From Lachnoclostridium sp. (GTDB lineage: Bacteria > Bacillota_A > Clostridia > Lachnospirales > Lachnospiraceae): a DNA stretch of 21,670 bases. The stretch spans positions 1 through 21,670 of the forward strand of contig SVDR01000043.1 in assembly GCA_015057755.1 (NCBI GenBank), written 5' to 3'. Shown piece by piece: positions 1 through 6,194 of this stretch. Both the position numbers and the translations under genes were made by a program. Below the pieces are notes generated by a model. It made no database searches. It saw nothing but the letters and a program-made list of their open reading frames with translations, and was not told the DNA's origin. How positions within the stretch are numbered: the stretch's first letter is position 1; every line of letters starts with the position of its first letter.

Positions 1-2
1 TG

Positions 3-224
3 ATTTACTTTGACAAGCTGTACGCCGTGATGGATGAACAGGAACGCCGACAGCTTATGGAGTCGCTGATCTCCGAAATCCATATCTTTGAGGAACGCAA
101 GCCGAACGGACAATGGCTGAAATCCATTAAATTTAAGCTGCCGATCATAGAGGAAGATATGGAAATAAGTTTGGACAACGATACTCAAGGCGAGACGGTA
201 TGTTTGCTGAGTCGAGTAAAATAA
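3..224 (+). CDS. Serine recombinase, C-terminal fragment (partial at window start)
   Basis: The open frame enters the window at base 3 and ends at TAA 222-224, so only the last 73 residues are present. The tail, with IYFDKLYAVMDEQERRQ, the segment LISEIHIFEER and then a QWLKSIKFKLPI-like strand, matches what I know of the C-terminal end of large serine recombinases (TnpX/Tn4451-like) carried by clostridial conjugative and mobilizable elements. These proteins integrate and excise the element at a dinucleotide core. The catalytic N-terminal resolvase domain lies outside the window, so activity cannot be judged. Recombinase genes of this kind usually sit at one edge of their element, which suggests that the element-chromosome junction falls near bases 225-300, before the convergent decarboxylase gene. 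The family assignment rests on residue pattern only. Confidence 0.75.
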   Translation: MYFDKLYAVMDEQERRQLMESLISEIHIFEERKPNGQWLKSIKFKLPIIEEDMEISLDNDTQGETVCLLSRVK

Positions 225-234
225 TTATTTGATA

Positions 235-279
235 CAAAAAAAGCGGTGTCAGATCATAAGATGATCAAACACCGCTTTT
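235..279 (-). terminator. Intrinsic terminator of the scf/decarboxylase operon (possibly bidirectional)
   Basis: A long hairpin has outer arms AAAAGCGGTGT (239-249) and ACACCGCTTTT (269-279) and an inner perfect stem GATCAT-AAG-ATGATC (252-266), with a 2-nt internal loop between them. Read on the minus strand it is followed by seven T residues (236-242 complement), which suits termination 20 bases after the decarboxylase stop. In the plus direction it ends in only four T residues, so it may also stop the recombinase transcript less efficiently. Confidence 0.85.
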
Positions 280-297
280 CGTATGTCCAAAAACGGA

Positions 298-1647
298 CTA
301 TAAACTATCATTTTCTATAACCTGGCACTTCTCCACGCCATAATACTCAAAGCAACGGATCGCAGCCTCATCAATCCTCTCGCCGCAAACCACGATCGGA
401 ATCGCTGGAGGGCAGGAGACTCGGGTGCTTGCCAGAGTCTGTCCCAGACTGTCCTGAATATTCACGTCTTTTGATACTGCAAAAAGTGCTTCACGGATGG
501 AACAAGTCTGCTCCGGTTTGGATGGCATCGGTGGCTTTGCTAAGATCACATTTTTTCGTGGAATGGAACACAGTACTTGAGCCAGAGTATCCAGTTCGGA
601 TTCGGAAATCTCCGGTGTCAGCATAAAGACGATAAAATCGGGATCTGCAAATTCGCAGATTATTCCTTGGTCAGCAAGAAGTGCAGCAAGTTCTTCTCCG
701 GTATATCCATAGGATTTCGGAGCAATGGTAATCTTCAACGGTTCGTTGCCAAGTAGTTCATATCCGTGAGAAATCAGTTTCTGTTTCAGCTCAGAGACGA
801 ACTGTATATAATCAGCCAGTTTCTCAGCATAGCCTTCCGCGAGATAACGGTTGCAGGCATCCAAAGACTGCATGATCAGATAAGAAGGACTGGTCGATGC
901 AAAAAGAGAAAGCGCTTTTTCTGCCTGTTTGCAAAACAGTTCAGGAGCATTCTTGGAAATATGCAGGTAACCGCCGCCGGTCAGAACCGACAGAGTCTTG
1001 TGTGCGGAATCACAGCAGATGTCCGCACCGAGGGCGATAGGATGTCTGTTTTCCGGAAGGAAATTCAAATATGCGCCATGGGCATTGTCCACCAGCAGCA
1101 GGATTCCGTGCTTATGGCAAACTGCACTAAGTCCTGCGATATCAGCCACATTTCCCAGATAATCGGGGCTGGTAAGGTAGACAGCCACAGGCTTAGTTTC
1201 ACGATCTAACAGGCGCTCCAGGTATTCCGGAGTAATCTCGCAGGATACCAGATTTTCCCAATGTTCCGGATACAGCCAGTTCACGTGCAGATCCAACAGG
1301 GCAGCAGCTGTCATAAAGGTATGATGTGCATTGCGTCCTGCTAAAATCCGCGGTTCCCGACCGATGGATTTTGCATACAGTACTGTCAGATACAGCATGG
1401 CACGGATGGATAGGGAAGAACCTTCCGTGGAATATTTTGTAAGGGCAGTGCCAAAAAGGCCGGAAGCATTTGCTTCACTGGCCTTAATGATTCCGTCTGC
1501 ATGATATAAAACATCTGCGCCTTCAATCTCAGTGATATCCAGATGCTCAATCCCAAGAGCACCGCAGCCTTTGTGACCAGGCATATGTAATCGAAGTTGC
1601 TGGCTGTCCGCATAAGAGCGGACAAAATCGCAAATTGGAGTATTCAT
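298..1647 (-). CDS. PLP-dependent Orn/Lys/Arg decarboxylase-family protein (aminotransferase fold type I)
   Basis: The product is 449 residues. Its N-terminus has RLHMPGHKG, typical of the lysine/ornithine/arginine decarboxylase family, followed by a fold-type I PLP core with VDNAHGAY (cofactor Asp) and SAHKTL, in which Lys217 should form the Schiff base. Length and motifs fit the short clostridial/Bacillus YaaO-like branch rather than the ~700-aa inducible decarboxylases. The likely reaction is decarboxylation of a basic amino acid in the cytoplasm; the substrate is not determined. The open frame extends upstream to 1692, but I choose ATG 1647. It is preceded by AGGAA and overlaps the scfB stop by one base (TAATG), which implies translational coupling to the SCIFF maturase. 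In B. subtilis the related yaaO is followed by tmk; here a terminator and a mobile-element gene follow. Confidence 0.88.
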   Translation of the reverse strand: MNTPICDFVRSYADSQQLRLHMPGHKGCGALGIEHLDITEIEGADVLYHADGIIKASEANASGLFGTALTKYSTEGSSLSIRAMLYLTVLYAKSIGREPRILAGRNAHHTFMTAAALLDLHVNWLYPEHWENLVSCEITPEYLERLLDRETKPVAVYLTSPDYLGNVADIAGLSAVCHKHGILLLVDNAHGAYLNFLPENRHPIALGADICCDSAHKTLSVLTGGGYLHISKNAPELFCKQAEKALSLFASTSPSYLIMQSLDACNRYLAEGYAEKLADYIQFVSELKQKLISHGYELLGNEPLKITIAPKSYGYTGEELAALLADQGIICEFADPDFIVFMLTPEISESELDTLAQVLCSIPRKNVILAKPPMPSKPEQTCSIREALFAVSKDVNIQDSLGQTLASTRVSCPPAIPIVVCGERIDEAAIRCFEYYGVEKCQVIENDSL

Positions 1648-3029
1648 TAGTCGTTTCCTACTGCTTTTAATGCTTCTAACATGATCGCACATTCCATACG
1701 TTTCCGGAACAGTTCGCAGCCATCTTTGTAGATGCCTTTGATGGAGCCGGTCGCATGGTATGCATTGGCTGCACAGCCGCCGGAACAGTATAATTTAGCC
1801 CAGCAGTCGTGACATTCCGGGCGGGCATATACATTACAGGAAGCAAATTCCTGCTGTACTTCATGGTTTGTTACACCGTCCCAGATATTTCCGAGTAAGA
1901 ATTTCTCATCACCTACAAACTGGTGGCACGGGTACAGATCACCCCACGGAGTGACAGCCATATATTCAGTACCGGAGCCGCAGCCGGAAACGCGCTTGTA
2001 AATGCACGGACCGCTCTTGAGGTCGATCATATAGTGGTAGAATGTGAATGGCTTGCCTGCTTTGCGTCTCTCGTGCATCAGTTCAGCCAGTTTTTCATAC
2101 TGGTCCATAACGATGGCAAGGTCTTCCTTTGTCAGGCGGTTTGGATCATCCTCCGCACATACAACCGGCTCCATGCTGAGTTCTGTAAAGCCAAGATCCA
2201 GCATCTGCTGAATGTCATTTACAAAATCCGGGTTTGCGTGTGTGAAAGTTCCGCGCATGTAGTAGTTTTTGTTGCCACGTGCTTCGACGAATTTCTGGAA
2301 TTTCGGAACAATCTTCTCCCAGCTTCCGTTGCCGGCGTAGTCTACACGGTAACGGTCATGAACTTCTTTACGACCATCCAGACTGAGCACCACATTGCTC
2401 ATTTCGCGGTTGGAAAATTCGATCACATCGTCATCAACGAGGATACCGTTGGTAGTCAGTGTGAAACGGAAGTTTTTGTGACATTCTTTTTCGCGGGAGC
2501 GGGCGTAAGCAACTAATTCTTTTACTACGTCAAAATTCATCAGCGGTTCTCCACCGAAGAAATCGACTTCCAGATTGGTACGTCCAACGGAATTTTCAAT
2601 CAGGAAATCCAGAGCTTGTTTGCCTACTTCGAAGCTCATTACAGCGCGTTCACCCTGATATTTACCCTGGCTTGCGAAACAGTAGGCACAATTCAGATTA
2701 CAGGTATGCGCTACATGCAGGCAGAGTGCCTTAACGACACCGGCTGTCTTCTGTTTCAGATCGTTGGCGATCGGAGCGAACGTATCCGGTGTGAATAACT
2801 TGCCGGCTGCTTTTAAATCTTCGATGGCAGCAAAACATTCATCAAGCTCTTCCGGTGTCACATCTGCGCGGTCTGCATATTTTGCCAGAAGCTCTTCCTT
2901 GATCTGCTCCCGGCTTTTCTGTTCATACATTTCGATCATGTCGTAAACGACTTCATCTACAATGTGAATAGAGCCGGAACAAATATCGAGGACAATGTTC
3001 AGTCCTCCTAATTTATAACAATGAATCAT
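1647..3029 (-). CDS. scfB: SCIFF peptide radical SAM maturase (SPASM type)
   Basis: This 460-residue cytoplasmic enzyme should install thioether crosslinks in the SCIFF precursor encoded just upstream. Residues 1-75 form a peptide-binding region resembling the PqqD-like RiPP recognition element. The radical SAM cluster motif CxxxCxxC is at Cys110, Cys114 and Cys117, followed by FFGGEP and TTNG, typical SAM-binding and barrel motifs. The C-terminal third has a SPASM cysteine set (PCHQF, PECHDCWAKLYCSGGC, then a final DGC) that would hold two auxiliary [4Fe-4S] clusters. In studied members such as CteB with CteA, the maturase uses SAM to join a Cys sulfur to a Thr alpha carbon. ATG 3029 is preceded by AGGAG at 8-nt spacing. 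The stop overlaps the next gene by one base. Confidence 0.96.
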   Translation of the reverse strand: MIHCYKLGGLNIVLDICSGSIHIVDEVVYDMIEMYEQKSREQIKEELLAKYADRADVTPEELDECFAAIEDLKAAGKLFTPDTFAPIANDLKQKTAGVVKALCLHVAHTCNLNCAYCFASQGKYQGERAVMSFEVGKQALDFLIENSVGRTNLEVDFFGGEPLMNFDVVKELVAYARSREKECHKNFRFTLTTNGILVDDDVIEFSNREMSNVVLSLDGRKEVHDRYRVDYAGNGSWEKIVPKFQKFVEARGNKNYYMRGTFTHANPDFVNDIQQMLDLGFTELSMEPVVCAEDDPNRLTKEDLAIVMDQYEKLAELMHERRKAGKPFTFYHYMIDLKSGPCIYKRVSGCGSGTEYMAVTPWGDLYPCHQFVGDEKFLLGNIWDGVTNHEVQQEFASCNVYARPECHDCWAKLYCSGGCAANAYHATGSIKGIYKDGCELFRKRMECAIMLEALKAVGND

Positions 3030-3088
3030 GATATTTCTCCTTGCTTTATGATGGAACTATAAAATCTGAGTAACATCTTTATCGTAGA

Positions 3089-3113
3089 AAACGCCGCCTG
3101 ATCGGCGGCGTTT
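3089..3113 (-). terminator. Perfect hairpin between scfA and scfB (leaky terminator, processing or stability element)
   Basis: AAACGCCGCC (3089-3098), loop TGATC, and GGCGGCGTTT (3104-3113) form a perfect, very G/C-rich 10-bp stem about 20 nt after the scfA stop. In the direction of the operon it is followed by TTTTC, a short T tract, so termination is probably partial. No separate scfB promoter is obvious in the 104-bp gap. The arrangement would give far more precursor mRNA than maturase mRNA; that is inference from position and structure. Confidence 0.75.
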
Positions 3114-3133
3114 CAATTACATGTATACATGTA

Positions 3134-3280
3134 TTACTGTCTTGTGTTCTCGCACGGCTGGTTTGCTACACCACAGCTAGTCTTGCAAGCAGACTGGCAA
3201 GATGTCTGGCATTCGCCACAACCACCAGTTTTTGCGCTCTCACAAAGGTTTTTTGTTTCTAAAGTTTTGATACGCTCCAT
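3134..3280 (-). CDS. scfA: SCIFF ribosomal peptide precursor (six-cysteines-in-forty-five family)
   Basis: A 48-residue open frame begins at ATG 3280. Its sequence starts MERIKTLETKNL and contains the SCIFF signature CGECQTSCQSACKTSC, ending NQPCENTRQ. The family is the near-universal ribosomally made peptide of Clostridia, processed by the SPASM radical SAM enzyme encoded next to it; its biological role is still unsettled. Six cysteines (21, 24, 28, 32, 36, 43) are in the family pattern. A seventh, Cys13, lies in the leader-like N-terminal part and looks additional. AGGAGG at 3289-3294 stands 8 nt before ATG, indicating strong translation. A consensus promoter lies immediately upstream. The gene is too short for common ORF thresholds, but the motif match makes it secure. 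Confidence 0.97.
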   Translation of the reverse strand: MERIKTLETKNLCESAKTGGCGECQTSCQSACKTSCGVANQPCENTRQ

Positions 3281-3312
3281 AGTGTCATCCTCCTGAGTAT
3301 TACTTTGATTTT

Positions 3313-3341
3313 ATTAAAACATATTTTGGTATTCAAGTCAA
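3313..3341 (-). promoter_or_regulatory. Promoter of scfAB operon
   Basis: On the minus strand, TTGACT (3341-3336) and TTTAAT (3318-3313) are separated by exactly 17 bp, placing the start of transcription about 25 nt before the scfA ribosome binding site. Confidence 0.85.
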
Positions 3342-3408
3342 TTAGTTCATTCTTATAAAAGAAATGAAATTTTCAAGGAAATACCTTAGAAAATTAGAAG
3401 TTCGGAGA

Positions 3409-3437
3409 TTGTACAACGGAAAAAACCGAGCTATAAT
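3409..3437 (+). promoter_or_regulatory. Promoter of MFS transporter operon
   Basis: TTGTAC (3409-3414), a 17-bp spacer and a perfect TATAAT (3432-3437) precede the transporter start by about 33 bp. It is divergent from the scfA promoter, with 67 bp between the two -35 elements, so shared regulation is possible. Confidence 0.85.
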
Positions 3438-3469
3438 CAACACAATAGATTTTGAATGAGGTAACACAA

Positions 3470-4693
3470 ATGAAACAAGGAAATTTAATGAAACAGATCA
3501 GAGAATCATTTCGCGAAGATTCGAAGTTTAAAGTTTTTTTACTTTCTATCGTGATCACGGGTCTCTCTTACGGTCTGTACAAGGGAATGCTGGATAACTA
3601 TCTTGCAGAGATTGTTGGTATGGGCGAAATGGACCGAGGAATATCCGAATTCTTCCGAGAACTTCCGGGTGTTCTGCTGGTATTTATTCTTGCCGCATTT
3701 TACATGCTGTCAGCAGAAACCATGTACAAAGCCGGAGCGATCATCATGCTGGCCGGTATGGCGATGCATGCGGTTCTGCCTCCGTCAAAGGTACTGATCA
3801 CACTTGCGATCTGTACATATTCTCTTGGTGAGCATATCCAGCTCGGTATGAAGAGTACCCTGGGCCTGCAATATGCAAAACCGGGTCATGGTGGAATTGC
3901 ACTGGGTCTTATGAGTTCCACCAATCAGATTGGTACACTCGTGGGATATCTGGTCATTGTATGTGTATTTTCTGTCTTTACAAAAGATCAGCCGTACACA
4001 GTATTCTTTGCGATTGCAGCCGTATTAGCCGGAGTCAGTGCAGCGTGCTCCATGCGCATTACCGGAAACAGCAAAACGGACGAGACCAAACGCCGTTTCT
4101 ACTTCCACAAAAAGTACAATAAATATTACATGCTGGAAATGTTCTACGGAGCAAGAAAACAGGTGTTTTTCACATTCGGACCGTACGTTTTAATTCTGTT
4201 TTACGGAGCAAATGCAGCGCAAATCAGCCTGCTCCATGCAGTTTCCGCCATTGCCTGCTTCTACATGGCTCCGATCGTGGGAAAAATCATTGATAAAGTC
4301 GGATACAAGATCGTTATGATCAGTGATACGTTGATCTTAGTGATCGTTTGCTTCTTTTACGGATTTGCACACCGCCTGTTCCCGATGGAGATCGCGTTCC
4401 TGGTTTGCTGTGTAAACTATGTGCTGGATTCTGTAATTTCTCTTGCGTCCATGGCATCCAACCTTTACGTGCAGGATCTGTCTGATAATCCGGACGAAAC
4501 AAAGGCGACAATTTCCACAGGTGTGTCCATTAACCATCTGATCACGATCTTTATTGCACTGTTTGGAGGCTGGATCTGGAAGACACTGGGTATGGAACTT
4601 CTGTTCATTTTATCTGCGGTGCTTGGACTGTGCAACAGTGCGTATGCGGCGACGATCAAAGTAAAGAAAGAGGATGTACATGAGCAGGCTTAG
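3470..4693 (+). CDS. Major facilitator superfamily (MFS) transporter
   Basis: The product has 407 residues and a long run of hydrophobic helices, consistent with the usual 12-helix MFS fold in the cytoplasmic membrane. There is a charged cytoplasmic N-terminus, a central hydrophilic loop around GNSKTDETKRRFYFHKKYNKYY, and helix motifs such as GLMSSTNQIGTLVGYL and IVGKIIDKVGYKI, the latter resembling the conserved MFS loop DxxGRR/K. Substrate cannot be read from the sequence. The frame is open from a TTG at 3452, but ATG 3470 has GAGGT at 7-nt spacing and is the better start; ATG 3488 is a weaker alternative. The next gene overlaps its 3-prime end by 14 bases, so the two are probably co-expressed from the promoter at 3409. 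It is divergent from the SCIFF operon, which does not by itself show a link. Confidence 0.88.
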   Translation: MKQGNLMKQIRESFREDSKFKVFLLSIVITGLSYGLYKGMLDNYLAEIVGMGEMDRGISEFFRELPGVLLVFILAAFYMLSAETMYKAGAIIMLAGMAMHAVLPPSKVLITLAICTYSLGEHIQLGMKSTLGLQYAKPGHGGIALGLMSSTNQIGTLVGYLVIVCVFSVFTKDQPYTVFFAIAAVLAGVSAACSMRITGNSKTDETKRRFYFHKKYNKYYMLEMFYGARKQVFFTFGPYVLILFYGANAAQISLLHAVSAIACFYMAPIVGKIIDKVGYKIVMISDTLILVIVCFFYGFAHRLFPMEIAFLVCCVNYVLDSVISLASMASNLYVQDLSDNPDETKATISTGVSINHLITIFIALFGGWIWKTLGMELLFILSAVLGLCNSAYAATIKVKKEDVHEQA

Positions 4694-5774
4694 TGAAGCA
4701 TTACAAATTGCAGGATTCCCATCTGAGGCAGTAACTTATTTTGAAGAAATTTATCAAACCATGGAAGCCGTTCCGGAACATTTGCTGTATTTGCAAAACG
4801 CGGAGAACTATTATTATGAGGGCGGCGATTATGCTGCGGAGCTGAAACAGCTGGCTGAAACGACAGGGCTTCATCCGTATACGGTTGATATGCTGCATTT
4901 ATTGTACTGTATCAATCGGCTGAAAGAGATTTATAAGAAGCAGGGGTATTCGGAGATTTTACTGAAAGAGTCGATGGCGGATTTGCGCTATAAATTAGAA
5001 GAATGTCAAGCTGTTCACGGAATTTGGGGAACTTTCGTGTTCTGGTGGTTCAAGAGATTTTATGAATGTAAGACATTTAAACTGGGACGCCTGGAATTTG
5101 AGTGGGAAGAGTTGGAGTTTGATTATAGTGAGGACTTAAAAAAGGGAGCGCCAGTTATTAACTGCCACATTCCGTCCGCAGGACCGCTGCACCCGGAACT
5201 GGCAGAGGAGGCGTTTGCACAGGCATATGAATTTTTTGGATTTGCGGAGCGCGGCGAGACAATGCCTGTGGTTTGTGAATCCTGGATGCTCTATCCGCCA
5301 CACTACGAGCAGTTTCCGGAAAATGGAAACATGAGAAAGTTCTTTGATCGTTTCGAAGTGTACAAATACTGGGAAGACGAGAAAAATGAAGATGCTTGGC
5401 GAATTTTCAACAGAGCGGATCACGATTATGTGAGTTTTCCACAAGATACAGAGCTGCGCAGAAATTTCTACCGTTATTTGAATGCCGGTAAGAAGATGGG
5501 AAATGGCTACGGAATCTTATTTTTTGGTCCGGAAGAGGATAGGATTGCCAGGATCAAGAAGATGGAGAAAATTTTGGACCTGGTTTCAGAGTGTGTCAGA
5601 GAGAACAAATGGACTCCAGAAACGGAGCAAGCATTGAAAATATTGATAGACTATTATGAAGGTCCTCTGTGGCGTGAAGATTTTGAGGCGGACGAGGCCG
5701 GCAAGCTTCCGAAGGATTTGAAACGCGGAGTGCTGTCGGAGGATGCGGTATATAATTTATTGACTGATCTTTGA
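4680..5774 (+). CDS. Acyltransferase-like protein (putative NAT_N/GNAT-like C-terminal domain architecture)
   Basis: The product is a 364-residue soluble protein with no signal peptide or membrane segment. Its N-terminal half is alpha-helical and rich in Tyr, Glu and Leu. The central part carries WWFKRFYECKTFKLGRLEFE followed by INCHIPSAGPL, and the C-terminal half contains PVVCESWMLYPPH. I recognise this layout as resembling proteins annotated as acyltransferase-domain proteins (N-acyltransferase N-terminal domain plus GNAT-like C-terminal domain) in Clostridia, but without a search I hold this as probable only. Of two nearby ATG codons, 4680 is preferred because AAGAGG (4668-4673) is 6 nt away; ATG 4674 would abut it. 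It overlaps the MFS gene, so the pair could modify and move the same compound; that is speculation. A strong terminator begins directly at its stop codon. Confidence 0.6.
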   Translation: MSRLSEALQIAGFPSEAVTYFEEIYQTMEAVPEHLLYLQNAENYYYEGGDYAAELKQLAETTGLHPYTVDMLHLLYCINRLKEIYKKQGYSEILLKESMADLRYKLEECQAVHGIWGTFVFWWFKRFYECKTFKLGRLEFEWEELEFDYSEDLKKGAPVINCHIPSAGPLHPELAEEAFAQAYEFFGFAERGETMPVVCESWMLYPPHYEQFPENGNMRKFFDRFEVYKYWEDEKNEDAWRIFNRADHDYVSFPQDTELRRNFYRYLNAGKKMGNGYGILFFGPEEDRIARIKKMEKILDLVSECVRENKWTPETEQALKILIDYYEGPLWREDFEADEAGKLPKDLKRGVLSEDAVYNLLTDL

Positions 5775-5804
5775 AAAGATTTACCTAACAGGTAAATCTT
5801 TTTT
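5774..5804 (+). terminator. Intrinsic terminator, also containing an operator-like palindrome
   Basis: AAAAGATTTACCT (5774-5786), loop AAC, AGGTAAATCTTTT (5790-5802), then further T residues to 5804: a perfect 13-bp stem with T tract. The inner 19 bases (5779-5797) are the same palindrome as the one at 5837-5855 apart from the three central bases. Confidence 0.9.
5779..5797. promoter_or_regulatory. Upstream operator-like palindrome (copy 1) of the toxin-antitoxin operon
   Basis: ATTTACCT-AAC-AGGTAAAT. It matches copy 2 at 5837 in all 16 arm positions. The centres of the two copies are 58 bp apart, and the promoter lies between them. Use as a binding site for the HigA-like antitoxin is inference. 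Confidence 0.55.
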
Positions 5805-5805
5805 G

Positions 5806-5834
5806 TTGACAAGGGTGTGGTTGAATGGTACAAT
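5806..5834 (+). promoter_or_regulatory. Promoter of the higBA-type operon
   Basis: A perfect TTGACA (5806-5811), a 17-bp spacer and TACAAT (5829-5834), 39 bp before the toxin start codon. It starts 2 bp after the previous terminator. Confidence 0.9.
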
Positions 5835-5836
5835 TA

Positions 5837-5855
5837 ATTTACCTCAGAGGTAAAT
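5837..5855. promoter_or_regulatory. Operator-like palindrome (copy 2) at the transcription start of higBA
   Basis: ATTTACCTC-A-GAGGTAAAT is a perfect 19-bp palindrome beginning 2 bp after the -10 element, where a bound repressor would block initiation. Type II toxin-antitoxin operons are normally repressed by the antitoxin or the complex at such a site. Confidence 0.75.
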
Positions 5856-5872
5856 AAGATAGAGGTGATTAG

Positions 5873-6169
5873 TTGCAAATTGAATATTATGATAATAAGA
5901 TAGAGCGTATTTGTACAATAGCCAAAGAAGCTGAAAAGAAATACGGAAGAGAAATGGCTGAAAAGATTCACCTGAGAATCGACCAATTAAATGCAGCGAT
6001 TTCGGTTGAAATGTTACTCAGATTCCGTGTTGGACGTTGCCATCTGTTAAAAGGGGACAGAAAGAATCAATATGCGATGGATCTGGTTCATCCGTATCGC
6101 CTTGTGTTTGAGGCAAATGGAAAAGATATTTCTGTTGTAATGATTATGGAGATTGTAGACTACCATTAG
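5873..6169 (+). CDS. higB: HigB-like type II toxin (RelE/ParE superfamily)
   Basis: The product is a compact 98-residue basic protein, the right size for the RelE/ParE fold. Features typical of the HigB/killer-protein branch are the start MQIEYYDNKIERIC, the stretch LLRFRVGRCHLLKGDRKNQYAM and the end HPYRLVFEANG...VMIMEIVDYH. Members of the family usually cut mRNA on the ribosome. The basic residues and the Tyr/His-containing C-terminus that serve catalysis in relatives appear present, but activity cannot be proven. Start is TTG 5873, with AGAGGTG at 5861-5867. The gene lies in front of the antitoxin, the typical hig order, with a 25-nt gap to the chosen antitoxin start. It has its own consensus promoter with flanking palindromes. 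Confidence 0.85.
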   Translation: MQIEYYDNKIERICTIAKEAEKKYGREMAEKIHLRIDQLNAAISVEMLLRFRVGRCHLLKGDRKNQYAMDLVHPYRLVFEANGKDISVVMIMEIVDYH

Positions 6170-6194
6170 ATGGTTGATAGAGGAGGTTAAGAAA

